The notes below the pieces were generated by a model, which was not told the DNA's origin, did not search any database, and saw nothing but the letters and a program-made list of their open reading frames with translations. Of a stretch of 62,505 bases of DNA, positions 8,060-17,535 are shown in pieces. This DNA is from an uncultured Alphaproteobacteria bacterium. GTDB taxonomy: Bacteria; Pseudomonadota; Alphaproteobacteria; Puniceispirillales; UBA1172. Where the stretch lies: NCBI GenBank assembly GCA_937952245.1, contig CALFYS010000100.1, positions 1 through 62,505 on the forward strand, read 5' to 3'. Numbering within the stretch: position 1 is the stretch's first letter; the number at the start of each line of letters is the position of its first letter. The position numbers and the translations under genes are program-made.

Positions 8060-8881
8060 TTAGGATTTCGCTAAAGCATCAAAGCCTTGCAAACGTTTCA
8101 ATAAAGCTTCCATTTCATGAAGCGGCACCATATTGGGGCCATCAGAAGGCGCGTTATCAGGGTCTTCATGGGTTTCCATAAACAGCCCCGCCACACCAAT
8201 CGCCAAAGCGGCACGGGACAGCACCGGAACAAATTCCCGCTGGCCGCCGGATGCGCCGCCTAATCCGCCCGGTTGCTGAACAGAATGGGTGGCATCAAAA
8301 ATCACCGGATAGCCTGTTTCCGCCAATTGCGGCAGGCCTCTCATATCCGTGACCAGCGTGTTATAGCCAAAACTTGTGCCGCGTTCCGTCAACAGGATTT
8401 GATCATTCCCCGATGCGGCGATTTTTTCCGCCACGTGTTTCATATCCCAAGGCGCGAGGAACTGGCCTTTTTTGACATTAACAACCTTACCAGTTTCCGC
8501 CGCCGCCACCAACAAATCGGTTTGGCGGCATAAAAAGGCCGGGATTTGCAAGACATCGACCACAGATGCGGCCTCAGCGCAATGTTCAGGCAAATGCACA
8601 TCGGTCAGAACAGGACAGCCATAGGTTTGGGACACGGCTTCCAACACGCCAAGCCCTTCATCAAGGCCAACCCCACGTTTGCTGTTGATGGATGAACGGT
8701 TGGCTTTATCAAAAGAAGACTTGTAAATCAGCCCAATGCCCAGCCGATCGGTGATCTCTTTTAAGGCCCCTGCCATCATCAGCGCGTGGTCTTTGCTTTC
8801 GATTTGGCACGGCCCCGCGATCAACACCATAGGGCTTGTGTTCCTGCAAGAAAGATCACCAATTTTCACTGTTTTCGTCAT
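8060..8881 (-). CDS. kdsA: 3-deoxy-D-manno-octulosonate 8-phosphate synthase
   Basis: Condenses phosphoenolpyruvate with arabinose 5-phosphate to form KDO-8-phosphate for lipopolysaccharide inner core. The 273 residues match the family length, with the phosphate-binding IAGPCQIES near the start, SSFDKANRSS, and DATHSVQQPGG. Its presence indicates an LPS-bearing outer membrane. It starts 2 nt after pyrG stops and has only a weak ribosome site, so translation is probably coupled to pyrG, which supplies the CTP later used to activate KDO. Confidence 0.97.
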   Translation of the reverse strand: MTKTVKIGDLSCRNTSPMVLIAGPCQIESKDHALMMAGALKEITDRLGIGLIYKSSFDKANRSSINSKRGVGLDEGLGVLEAVSQTYGCPVLTDVHLPEHCAEAASVVDVLQIPAFLCRQTDLLVAAAETGKVVNVKKGQFLAPWDMKHVAEKIAASGNDQILLTERGTSFGYNTLVTDMRGLPQLAETGYPVIFDATHSVQQPGGLGGASGGQREFVPVLSRAALAIGVAGLFMETHEDPDNAPSDGPNMVPLHEMEALLKRLQGFDALAKS

Positions 8882-8883
8882 GA

Positions 8884-10512
8884 TTATACCAATCGTGACC
8901 GTGTTTTTGCCGCTTCAACAAAGCCGCGGAACAACGGATGAGGGTCAAACGGTTTTGATTTTAATTCAGGATGGAACTGCACCCCAATAAAAAACGGATG
9001 ATCCTTACGCTCGACAATTTCAGGCAAAACACCATCGGGCGACAGGCCTGAGAAATTCAGCCCAACGTTTTCAAGCGCGTCACGGTAATTGATATTCACT
9101 TCATAACGGTGACGGTGACGTTCTTCGATAGAGGCCGCGCCATAAAGGGATGCCGCTAAACTGCCATCCGTCAGCACACAATCATAAGCCCCCAAGCGCA
9201 TGGTGCCGCCCAAGTCATCCTGATTGCTTCTGGTCTCACGTTCATTGCCGCGTGTCCATTCGGTCATCAAGCCGACAAGCGGTTCTTCGCATTCGCCAAA
9301 TTCGGTTGAGCCCGCCTTTTCAATCCCCGCCATATTGCGCGCGGCTTCCAAGACGGCCATTTGCATCCCGAAACAAATGCCCAAGAATGGCAATTCTTTT
9401 TCACGGGCGGTTTTAATGGCTTGGATTTTACCTTCGGAGCCACGTTCACCAAAGCCGCCCGGCACCAAAATAGCATCCGCATCACCCAAAATATGCATCG
9501 GGTCTTCGGCTTGTTCCAATTCTTCGGAATCAATCCAATTAAGGTTAACCTTGACGTGATTATGCAAACCGCCATGGACAAGCGCTTCCGCCAGAGATTT
9601 ATAACTATCCAAGAGGCTGACATATTTGCCAACAATCGCGATATTGACCTCACCTTCAGGGTTTTCCACCGCTTCGTTAATCTTTTCCCAAACGCTGAGG
9701 TCAGGGGCGTTTAACGGCAGGTCAAAATGGCGGCAAATCTCCATATCCAGCCCTTCTTTGTGATACATCATGGGGACGTGATAAATGCTTTTGGCATCAC
9801 GGCCATTGATCACCGCTTCGGGGCGGACGTTACAGAACAGGCCAATTTTACGGAGTTGTTCTTCCGGAATATCAAACGGTGTCCGGCACAACAGAATATC
9901 AGGCTGAATCCCCACCGATTGCAATTCTTTGACCGAATGTTGGGTCGGCTTTGTTTTCAGCTCATCGGCAACGGCGATATACGGCAGCAGCGTGACGTGC
10001 AAGAAACATGACTTGCTGCGGCCTAAATCATTGCCCAATTGGCGGATGGCCTCAAGGAAAGGCAAGGATTCAATATCCCCAACCGTCCCGCCAATCTCAC
10101 ATAAGACGAAATCTTCATCGGTCAGATCGGACAGCACAAAGTCTTTAATAGCGTTGGTGACATGGGGGATAACCTGAATTGTGGCACCCAGATAATCGCC
10201 GCGGCGTTCTTTGGCCAAAACATCAGAATAAATCTTCCCTGTGGTGACGTTATCAGACTTCTTGGCATGAACACCGGTAAAGCGTTCATAATGACCAAGA
10301 TCAAGGTCTGTTTCAGCACCATCATCAGTGACAAAAACTTCACCATGTTGCGTCGGCGACATCGTGCCGGGGTCAACATTCAAATAAGGGTCGAGTTTAC
10401 GGAGGCGAACCTTGTATCCGCGGGCTTGCAGCAAAGATCCAAGGGCGGCAGATGCAAGTCCCTTTCCAAGGGAAGAAACCACACCACCAGTAATGAAAAT
10501 AAAACGAGGCAT
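8884..10512 (-). CDS. pyrG: CTP synthase
   Basis: Aminates UTP to CTP using glutamine and ATP. The 542 residues contain the N-terminal synthetase domain (beginning PRFIFITGGVVSSLGKG, with the P-loop) and a C-terminal class-I glutamine amidotransferase domain with the nucleophile cysteine in GICFGMQ and the His/Glu pair in QFHPELKSKP. It lies in the usual secG-pyrG-kdsA-eno order. No frameshift or truncation is seen. Confidence 0.98.
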   Translation of the reverse strand: MPRFIFITGGVVSSLGKGLASAALGSLLQARGYKVRLRKLDPYLNVDPGTMSPTQHGEVFVTDDGAETDLDLGHYERFTGVHAKKSDNVTTGKIYSDVLAKERRGDYLGATIQVIPHVTNAIKDFVLSDLTDEDFVLCEIGGTVGDIESLPFLEAIRQLGNDLGRSKSCFLHVTLLPYIAVADELKTKPTQHSVKELQSVGIQPDILLCRTPFDIPEEQLRKIGLFCNVRPEAVINGRDAKSIYHVPMMYHKEGLDMEICRHFDLPLNAPDLSVWEKINEAVENPEGEVNIAIVGKYVSLLDSYKSLAEALVHGGLHNHVKVNLNWIDSEELEQAEDPMHILGDADAILVPGGFGERGSEGKIQAIKTAREKELPFLGICFGMQMAVLEAARNMAGIEKAGSTEFGECEEPLVGLMTEWTRGNERETRSNQDDLGGTMRLGAYDCVLTDGSLAASLYGAASIEERHRHRYEVNINYRDALENVGLNFSGLSPDGVLPEIVERKDHPFFIGVQFHPELKSKPFDPHPLFRGFVEAAKTRSRLV

Positions 10513-10567
10513 GGACCGATTGTATATCAGAATAAATCCATCCTTGGGAGATGGAATTTAAATTATT

Positions 10568-10882
10568 TTATTGATCGGTTGGAACGCTTGGAATTGCGGG
10601 GACTTTGCTGGTTTCTTCCAGCACTTCATCGACCACAGAAGACGATGAAGTTGTGTTGCCCGCAAGAATCGCAAGAACAATCGAGGTGGCAAAGAACGCC
10701 GCCGCCAATAAAGCGGTTGTCCGTGACAGCAAATTCGCCGTGCCACGCGCGGTCATGAAGCCGCCACCTTGACCACCGCCACCACCAATACCAAGACCAC
10801 CGCCTTCGCTTCGTTGCAGCAAAATCGTGCCAACAAGCGCAACAGCAATGATAATATGAATGGTCAGAATAACTGTGATCAT
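10568..10882 (-). CDS. secG: Protein translocase subunit SecG
   Basis: Small inner-membrane subunit of the SecYEG translocon. The 104 residues have two hydrophobic segments (about 2-22 and 54-75) separated by a Gly-rich cytoplasmic loop carrying the SEGGGLGIGGG and MTARGTANLL signatures. A GGAG ribosome site precedes the ATG. It sits 55 nt before pyrG, with tpiA upstream at 141 nt, the common tpiA-secG-pyrG arrangement. Confidence 0.95.
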   Translation of the reverse strand: MITVILTIHIIIAVALVGTILLQRSEGGGLGIGGGGGQGGGFMTARGTANLLSRTTALLAAAFFATSIVLAILAGNTTSSSSVVDEVLEETSKVPAIPSVPTDQ

Positions 10883-11023
10883 CGGTGTTTCTCCAATGTA
10901 CCGGAGTTTGATTTATGGGGGTTTATAGACAAACCCGCATAAAAATACCAGCAATATTTGCATCACCCTGATGGCGAGGCGGTCTTAAGGTCAAATCATA
11001 TAGCATGAAATGGGAATCAGAGG

Positions 11024-11758
11024 TCAAACCGAGCGCGCGATGGCGATAAAATCTTCGGCCTTCAGGCTGGCGCCCCCCACAAGCGCGCCGCCGACATTTT
11101 CAAGCGCCAATAACGCCGACGCGTTATCAGGCTTCACCGAACCGCCGTATAAAATATCAACCTTGGCATAGCCCGCGTCTCGCGCCATCAACACCTGCCT
11201 GATGTGATCATGCATCGCCTCAACATCAGCAACGCTGGCCACCTGCCCTGTGCCAATCGCCCAAACAGGTTCATAAGCAATGGCAAAGCCGTCATGGGGA
11301 ATATCCGCGGGCATCGAGCCTTGGATTTGTGCCGCCACCACGTCATTGGCCTTGCCCGCCTGACGTTCTTCTAATGTTTCGCCGACACAGATGATCACCT
11401 TCAACCCCGCCGCAAGCCCGGCCTTGGCCTTTGCCGCGACATCTTCGTTGCTTTCGTGATGGTCACTGCGGCGTTCGGAATGACCGGCCAGCACCCATCC
11501 GCACCCCGCGTCCGCCAGCATGGGCGCTGAAATATCGCCGGTATGCGCGCCTGATGGATGGGCATGGCAATCCTGCCCGCCGACCTGCAGGTTTTGATCC
11601 GCACGAGAAGCGATCACGGTATCAATCAGAACCGCTGGCGGAAAGACGATCATCTGGGCGTAATCTTTCATCATCGCCGCTTGACCGGAAAGGTCTTCAG
11701 CCAGTTTTTGAGCCGAAGCACGATCCATATTCATTTTCCAATTGCCGGCGATGATCAT
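11024..11758 (-). CDS. tpiA: Triosephosphate isomerase
   Basis: Interconverts dihydroxyacetone phosphate and glyceraldehyde 3-phosphate. The 244 residues show the N-terminal GNWKMN motif with the catalytic lysine, the histidine in AGHSERR, the catalytic glutamate in AYEPVWAIGTG (followed by the mobile loop), and the phosphate-binding LYGGSV. A strong GGGAGG site precedes the ATG. It is the first minus-strand gene of this block, divergent from the PpiD gene across a 179-bp AT-rich spacer. Confidence 0.98.
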   Translation of the reverse strand: MIIAGNWKMNMDRASAQKLAEDLSGQAAMMKDYAQMIVFPPAVLIDTVIASRADQNLQVGGQDCHAHPSGAHTGDISAPMLADAGCGWVLAGHSERRSDHHESNEDVAAKAKAGLAAGLKVIICVGETLEERQAGKANDVVAAQIQGSMPADIPHDGFAIAYEPVWAIGTGQVASVADVEAMHDHIRQVLMARDAGYAKVDILYGGSVKPDNASALLALENVGGALVGGASLKAEDFIAIARSV

Positions 11759-11937
11759 GCCATCCTCCCATGAAGGGTTTATTCCATATTCTGAAGTTTA
11801 TTCTTAATATAAAAAAACAACAAATTCAGCATGAAATTCAATGCTTATGCGTGACTTAGATGGTCAGTCATGCTAGTCAATTGTAACGAATATAACCTTT
11901 TTGAAATAACCCTGAACAGACCATAAGAGTTTGACCT
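11759..11937. other. Divergent intergenic region tpiA / ppiD-like
   Basis: AT-rich 179-bp spacer that must hold promoters for both directions. I see candidate boxes (for example TATAAC near 11890) but no pair with good spacing, and no GANTC site, hairpin or terminator stands out. Confidence 0.4.
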
Positions 11938-13812
11938 ATGCTTCGATCAATGCGTGAAGGTGCTAAATCAGCACCAATGAAAATTTTCCTTGTTACATTG
12001 GCTATTGGTTTTGCCATGTGGGGGATTGATGATGTGTTCCGCAATGTCGGGTCAAACGATGCCGCGGTGAAAGCCGGCAATCATGAAATTACCGCCCTTG
12101 AAGCCGCCCAAGAATTTGATCGCACCCGCCGGGCGTATTTGCCCGGGGCGAATAACACCGAAGCCATTGCCCAAGGGCTGTTGGGTGATGTTCTGGCAGG
12201 CTTGGCACGGCGCGCGGTCTTTTCTGCCGAAGCCGACCGCATGAAATTAACCGTCACCCGTGAGATGGAGAAAAAACATATCGCTGGTGAACCTGCTTTC
12301 CGTGATGAAACAGGCCGTTTTAACTTGCTTCGTTTTCAGGATGCCTTGGCACGGGCGGGTATCAATGAAGAAGGCTATCTTAATTACATCCGCAATGATT
12401 TAAACAGCGGCCAGATTTTCAGCGCGTTATTGCCTGGGGTGACCTACCCTCAAAGCCTATCCGAAGCTATCGCAAAATGGCGGCTGGAACGGCGGGTGAT
12501 TGATTACGTCACCATCGCGGTGGATACAGACGCCCAGCCGCAACCTTCTGATGCGGAAATTGACGCGTGGTATGCTGAAAACAGTGAGACGTATAACAGC
12601 CCTGATCTCCGTTCTGTCACCGCACTGGTTCTGTCGCCGGATACATTGGCCGAAGGCATTGACATTTCCGATGCTGATTTGCGGCAGGCCTATGATGATC
12701 AGATTGATCTTTATCAAACACCGGAACGGCGCATGATCCGCCAGATGATCTTTGCCGATACCGATGCCGCCAATCAAGCCATGAGCCGCCTTAATAATGG
12801 TGAAGCTTTTGGCGCGGTGGCCAATGAGCTCTTGGGTTTGAGCGATGCCGATACGGCTTTAGGTTCATTAAGCCGTGATGATCTTTCCGAAGAATTGGCC
12901 GAAGCCGCCTTTTCTGCCGAACAAGGCCAAGCCATTGGCCCTGTCACCACCCCCCTTGGTCAGCACGTCTTGATGGTTGAAGAAATCCTGCCAGAAAATG
13001 TCACCGCCTTTGAAAACGTCGTGGATCGTATTCGTGATGATCTGCAACGTGATCGCGCCATTGATTTGGTCTATCAGCGTATCGCCGAGGTTGAAGATGC
13101 TTTGGCCAGCGGTTCAACCCTTGCGGAAACCGCCGCCGAAACAGGGGCTGAACTTTCGCAAATTGATGGCATGGATCGCAGTGGTCTTGATATTGATGGC
13201 AATGCCATTGACGGTATCGCTGGCGATACTAAATTCCGCCAGTCTGTCTGGACCGCCAATATTGGCGAAACCGGCTTGGTGGAAGAAACCAACGCCGATA
13301 CGTTTTATGTGATTGAAGTCAACAGCGAAGCCCCCAGCGCCGAGCGTCCGTTGGCGGATATTAAAACCCGCGTGATCGCTGATATGCGCCGTGAAGCCGC
13401 TATTGAAGTGGCGCGGAGCCAAGCCGAAACCATCACCGAAGATCAAAGCGGACTTGCGGATGTGGCGAAAGCACAAGGCCTTAGCCTTGAAACAAGCCCG
13501 GCCATGCGCCGTGATGGGGTCAGTTTTGATCACGAAGCCGCGCGCCTGATCGCTGGTCAAGCCTTTGGTCTCGACCAAGGCAGCAAAGGTTTTGTTGAAA
13601 CTGGTGATGCCATGATCGTCATGACCGTGACCGCCATTCAATCCCCTGAAGGGGAAGCGTTGGTCGCTGAAACCGAACGTCTTCAGGAATCGCTGTCATC
13701 GAATGTCGCCACGTCATTGGAAGGCATCATCGCCAATGGGTTGATTGAAACCCATGATGTCGCCATCAACGCGGGCGCGGTTCAAACATTGCTGGTAGGT
13801 CAAACAAACTAA
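11938..13812 (+). CDS. PpiD-like peptidyl-prolyl cis-trans isomerase / periplasmic chaperone
   Basis: Inner-membrane-anchored periplasmic folding factor of the SurA/PpiD group. The 624 residues begin with a short cytoplasmic MLRSMREGAKS segment and one membrane anchor (about 14-32), then a SurA_N-like helical domain (about 40-180), a parvulin-like domain (about 250-365, from RRMIRQMIF to GPVTTPLGQHVLMVEEI) and a second helical chaperone region. PpiD parvulin domains are often catalytically weak, so a chaperone role is as likely as isomerase activity. Its TAATG stop/start overlap with trpE means the two are co-translated, an order recurrent in alphaproteobacteria. Confidence 0.9.
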   Translation: MLRSMREGAKSAPMKIFLVTLAIGFAMWGIDDVFRNVGSNDAAVKAGNHEITALEAAQEFDRTRRAYLPGANNTEAIAQGLLGDVLAGLARRAVFSAEADRMKLTVTREMEKKHIAGEPAFRDETGRFNLLRFQDALARAGINEEGYLNYIRNDLNSGQIFSALLPGVTYPQSLSEAIAKWRLERRVIDYVTIAVDTDAQPQPSDAEIDAWYAENSETYNSPDLRSVTALVLSPDTLAEGIDISDADLRQAYDDQIDLYQTPERRMIRQMIFADTDAANQAMSRLNNGEAFGAVANELLGLSDADTALGSLSRDDLSEELAEAAFSAEQGQAIGPVTTPLGQHVLMVEEILPENVTAFENVVDRIRDDLQRDRAIDLVYQRIAEVEDALASGSTLAETAAETGAELSQIDGMDRSGLDIDGNAIDGIAGDTKFRQSVWTANIGETGLVEETNADTFYVIEVNSEAPSAERPLADIKTRVIADMRREAAIEVARSQAETITEDQSGLADVAKAQGLSLETSPAMRRDGVSFDHEAARLIAGQAFGLDQGSKGFVETGDAMIVMTVTAIQSPEGEALVAETERLQESLSSNVATSLEGIIANGLIETHDVAINAGAVQTLLVGQTN

Positions 13813-15317
13813 TGCGTGTCAGCCCTTCTCGTGATGAAATTGCTCCGGTTCTAGCCGCCAGTTCTTCTGGGACAGTGGCCTATACCCAATTGGTCGCTGA
13901 TCTGGAAACACCGGTTTCAGCCATGATCAAATTAGGTGCTGAAAAGCCGTATTCATGCCTGTTGGAAAGTGTCGAAGGCGGCAATGTGCGAGGGCGGTTT
14001 TCGGTGATCGCCATTGAACCTGACTTGATCTGGTCTTGCGACCAAGAAAAAGCATGGCGCGCCCTTCCTGATGGTGAGGTGATTGGCGAAGCCGAAGATG
14101 ATCCGTTTCAATCCTTACGGCAATTGATCGAAGACAGCCGCGTTGACGTGCCGGAAGACTTGCCCGCCATGGCCGCGGGTGTTTTTGGCTATTTCGGGTA
14201 TGAGATGGTCAAACATATGGATCAAATCCCCATTTCAAACCCGCAATTGATTGATGTTGATACGTCACGGTTGATGCGGCCAACGATTGTGGTGATTTTC
14301 GACCGCCTGAAAGATCAGATGTTGGTCTGCACCCCTATTCGCAAATCTGATGGTCTTTCGCCAGAAGACGCGTGGGATGCCGCTGAAAAAAGATTGGCCA
14401 AGACGGTTCAAACCTTAAACACGCCATTGAAGGCGGAAGAAAAAGTCAATGTCACGGGGCCTTTGCCCGAATATCAATCGAATATGGAAAAATCAACATT
14501 CCTTGAGATGGTTGATCGTGCCGTTGAATACATCAAAGCCGGTGATATTTTTCAGGTCGTGTTATCGCAACGGTTTTCCATTCCGTTTAATCTGCCCGCC
14601 ATCAGCCTTTATCGGGCATTAAGACGGCTGAACCCTTCGCCCTTCCTGATTTATTTCAATATGGGGGATATGGCCTTGGTGGGGTCCAGCCCTGAAATTC
14701 TGGTGCGGTTGCGCGATGAAAAAGTCACCATCCGCCCGATTGCGGGGACTCGCCCCCGCGGTCAAACCCCTGAAGAAGACGTCGCCCTTGCCGATGAATT
14801 AATCGCTGATGTCAAAGAACGGGCGGAACATTTGATGCTGCTTGATTTGGGGCGGAACGATACAGGCCGAGTTTCAAAACCTGGTACGGTTCGGCTGGTC
14901 GATAGTTTTGCCATTGAACGCTACAGCCATGTGATGCATATCGCCTCTGAAGTGCAAGGGGAGATCCGCGACGGCATGGATACGGTCGATGCCCTTAAGG
15001 CAGGTTTCCCCGCGGGAACGGTTTCAGGCGCGCCGAAAATCCGGGCGATGGAAATCATTGATGAGCTTGAGCCATCGCAACGTGGGCCTTATGCTGGCGC
15101 GGCGGGGTATATTTCCGCCGATGGTGATATGGACACGTGTATCGTGCTTCGAACCGCGATTGTGAAGGACAATGTGATGCATATTCAGGCGGGCGCGGGC
15201 ATTGTTTATGACTCTGTTCCTGAAATGGAATATCAAGAGACGGTGAATAAAGCCATGGCGGTGATCCGCGCGGCAAGTGAAGCCAATAACCTTAACCGTC
15301 AAGATGGTAATTCATAA
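13812..15317 (+). CDS. trpE: Anthranilate synthase component I
   Basis: Converts chorismate to anthranilate, the first committed step of tryptophan synthesis, using ammonia supplied by TrpG. The 501 residues contain the chorismate-enzyme motifs IKAGDIFQVVLSQRF, IRPIAGTRPRG, LDLGRNDTGRVS and GFPAGTVSGAPK. An N-terminal segment (LLESVEGG) fits the tryptophan feedback site. It overlaps the PpiD gene by 1 nt. The glutaminase subunit gene trpG and trpDC, often directly downstream in relatives, are not in this window. Confidence 0.97.
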   Translation: MRVSPSRDEIAPVLAASSSGTVAYTQLVADLETPVSAMIKLGAEKPYSCLLESVEGGNVRGRFSVIAIEPDLIWSCDQEKAWRALPDGEVIGEAEDDPFQSLRQLIEDSRVDVPEDLPAMAAGVFGYFGYEMVKHMDQIPISNPQLIDVDTSRLMRPTIVVIFDRLKDQMLVCTPIRKSDGLSPEDAWDAAEKRLAKTVQTLNTPLKAEEKVNVTGPLPEYQSNMEKSTFLEMVDRAVEYIKAGDIFQVVLSQRFSIPFNLPAISLYRALRRLNPSPFLIYFNMGDMALVGSSPEILVRLRDEKVTIRPIAGTRPRGQTPEEDVALADELIADVKERAEHLMLLDLGRNDTGRVSKPGTVRLVDSFAIERYSHVMHIASEVQGEIRDGMDTVDALKAGFPAGTVSGAPKIRAMEIIDELEPSQRGPYAGAAGYISADGDMDTCIVLRTAIVKDNVMHIQAGAGIVYDSVPEMEYQETVNKAMAVIRAASEANNLNRQDGNS

Positions 15318-15390
15318 CCGCATCTGATACATAAGCATAATCTCATAAATGTGATTTGCAGATAATTTCAATAAAGAATAAAGTTTGTTT

Positions 15391-16536
15391 ATGGTTCGTT
15401 TTGTTACTTTATTGTTGTTTTTGATCATGCCTACCCTTGTTTCCGCGCAAACGGTTGCGGAAACCTCGGCAAATGCTCCGTCATCGCAAGCGGCATCCGC
15501 GCCATCCAATGACAACAGTTTATTGCAGGAACAGGCCGCCATTTGCGCGTCCTATGCACGATTGATGGAATATTCCGGTCTCTTGGAAAAGACCCAAGGT
15601 GAGCTTTGGCGTGAACGCCGGTTCTTTGCCGGTGCTATGTTGCGAAGCACCATCGCCAATGCCACCAACGCCCAACCCAGCAATTCTGATATTGATGGCA
15701 TCATCACCGAATATTCGACATGGATGATTGATCTCTTTACCGCCAACGCGGTGCAAGACAATCCGGAAAAACTGCAAGAAAAAGATAAGTTAAAAGATTA
15801 CGTTGAATCCTTCTGCACGGGATTGTTTAACAACGCCGATAAAGCGATTGTCAAAGTCCGGCCTGATCTGTTTATCGGTGTTAAGGCCGAAAACCCCAAT
15901 AGCGCCACGCCGTCTCTGTTATCCGAAGACCAGACGAATAAACTCTTGCAGGAAAATATGAAGCTTCAACAACGGCTGAAAGAAATTGAAAGCCAGTTGA
16001 AAGACCAAGATAAAGCGTTGAAAATGGCCGAAGCGAAAGCAGAGATCGCCGAACAAATGCTAAAGGATGAAGTGGCTGAAGCTGAAATTCAAAAAACGGC
16101 TAATGGTCAAAAGGCGCAAAACGCCAATCAAGCTTCATCTTCATCCAACCGAAGCGATACGGTCGATGCGCAATTGACGGAAACCCTTGCTGTTCCCCCC
16201 CAAAAGCCGCCTCTGCCGCTTGATTTGGCGGCTCAAGATGGCGATGTGATCGCCACTGAACCCACCCTTGCCCCTGAAGAAGTGGGCTTAACCCAAGTTC
16301 AATTGGCGTCTTATTCTTCGATTAAAAACGCTGAAAACGGGCTGAATATTCTGGCCAAAGAAATGCCGGATGATATTGACGCCTCCCTTCAGATAACAAC
16401 CGCGAAACTTGCTTCGGGCAAAAATGTCTTTCGCGTGGTCAGCTCCGCCGTCAGTGTTGATACCGCGAAAATGATTTGCACCCATTATTGGGCACAGCAA
16501 TACGCCTGCATTATAAAGATGACCAGCAAGTCCTGA
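15391..16536 (+). CDS. Exported coiled-coil protein with C-terminal SPOR-like domain
   Basis: Unrecognised as a named protein. From the ATG at 15391 (preferred over the TTG at 15385) it has 381 residues: a signal peptide (hydrophobic 5-17, likely cleavage after VSAQ or VSA), a helical region to about 160 containing several cysteines, a strongly charged Lys/Glu/Gln coiled coil (about 180-240), a Pro-rich linker, and a C-terminal ~80 residues (VQLASYSSIKNAENGLNIL onward) with the pattern of SPOR peptidoglycan-binding domains. A periplasmic cell-wall or septum role is inferred. It stands alone, 73 nt after trpE. Confidence 0.7.
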   Translation: MVRFVTLLLFLIMPTLVSAQTVAETSANAPSSQAASAPSNDNSLLQEQAAICASYARLMEYSGLLEKTQGELWRERRFFAGAMLRSTIANATNAQPSNSDIDGIITEYSTWMIDLFTANAVQDNPEKLQEKDKLKDYVESFCTGLFNNADKAIVKVRPDLFIGVKAENPNSATPSLLSEDQTNKLLQENMKLQQRLKEIESQLKDQDKALKMAEAKAEIAEQMLKDEVAEAEIQKTANGQKAQNANQASSSSNRSDTVDAQLTETLAVPPQKPPLPLDLAAQDGDVIATEPTLAPEEVGLTQVQLASYSSIKNAENGLNILAKEMPDDIDASLQITTAKLASGKNVFRVVSSAVSVDTAKMICTHYWAQQYACIIKMTSKS

Positions 16537-16537
16537 T

Positions 16538-16577
16538 CGGGTTATGCTAGGGTATGTAATAGGGGCATAACCTAGCT
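16538..16577 (+). promoter_or_regulatory. Two-state stem-loop ahead of an EamA transporter
   Basis: The segment GCATAACC (16565-16572) can pair perfectly with GGTTATGC (16540-16547), or, as CATAACCTAGC (16566-16576), with GCTAGGGTATG (16546-16556) at 10 of 11 positions. The two stems exclude each other. There is no U-tract, and the transporter gene starting at 16597 has no clear ribosome site, so control of translation is possible. It fits no riboswitch class I recognise. Confidence 0.35.
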
Positions 16578-16596
16578 GAGTCTTTAAAACCGCATC

Positions 16597-17535
16597 ATGA
16601 CGCCAAGCATATCATTAACAATCTTAGGTTTTGATTTGTGGATATGGGTCACCATATTCGCGGCGGTGGCGCAAACATTCCGCAGCGCCACCCAAAAGAA
16701 GATGAAACCGATTTTGGGGGATACAGGCGCAAGTTATATTCGCTTTTCCTATGCCCTGCCCTTTTCATGGTTGTTTGTTGTTGCGTATCAGCAATTCAGC
16801 GGTTTGATCCTGCCCAACACAACCTTAATGTTCTGGGTTTGGGTCAGCCTTGCCAGTTTGATGCAAATCCTCTTTACGGTTTTATTAATCAAGCTCTTTT
16901 CCCATCGATCCTTTGCCGCGGGGACAGCCTTTTCCAAAACGGAAGTCCTGCAAGCCGCGATTTTTGAAGCGATTATTCTTGGGGTTGTCGCCAGTGTCTT
17001 CACCCTATCGGCCATTGTCATTGGGGTGGTTGCGGTGGTGATGCTGTCATTGGCGAAAGCGCAGATGACACGCGCTGATATGAAACAGGCTTTATTGTCC
17101 AGCCAGACGGTCACAGGGCTGCTTTCGGGCGCATTTTTGGGGTTATCCACCGTTTTCTTTAAAGCCGCTGTCTTGGCCTTGGATGGCGGGGATTGGGCGC
17201 TGAATTCATTCTATACCGGCGGCATGGCCGTGACATTGCAGACCATTGCCATGGGGGCATGGATGATGATGGCGGCAAGGGGTGAGCTGATCGCGAGTTT
17301 TGTTCATTGGCGGTCTTCTTTAAGCGCGGGGTTCTTTGGGGCTTTGGCCACCGCCGGATGGTTCACCGCCTTCACCCTTTACGCGGTGGCACCGGTGCGC
17401 GCCCTAGGGCAAATTGAATTGCTGATCACCTTGGCCATTTCCATTCTATATTTCCGTGAGAAAACCAATAAGACCGAAGCCTTGGCCATCATTCTATTGG
17501 CGATTTCCATTATCATGATTTTGATGGATCGGTAA
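16597..17535 (+). CDS. EamA/DMT-superfamily membrane transporter
   Basis: Polytopic inner-membrane protein of the drug/metabolite transporter superfamily. The 312 residues contain about ten hydrophobic segments in two halves, consistent with the duplicated EamA fold, and the C-terminal half has the typical VAPVRALGQIELLITLAISILYFREK pattern (here split as ALGQIELLIT and LYFREK). The substrate cannot be told from the sequence. Its stop overlaps the next gene's start (TAATG), so the two transporters are one unit. A two-state hairpin lies upstream. Confidence 0.85.
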   Translation: MTPSISLTILGFDLWIWVTIFAAVAQTFRSATQKKMKPILGDTGASYIRFSYALPFSWLFVVAYQQFSGLILPNTTLMFWVWVSLASLMQILFTVLLIKLFSHRSFAAGTAFSKTEVLQAAIFEAIILGVVASVFTLSAIVIGVVAVVMLSLAKAQMTRADMKQALLSSQTVTGLLSGAFLGLSTVFFKAAVLALDGGDWALNSFYTGGMAVTLQTIAMGAWMMMAARGELIASFVHWRSSLSAGFFGALATAGWFTAFTLYAVAPVRALGQIELLITLAISILYFREKTNKTEALAIILLAISIIMILMDR

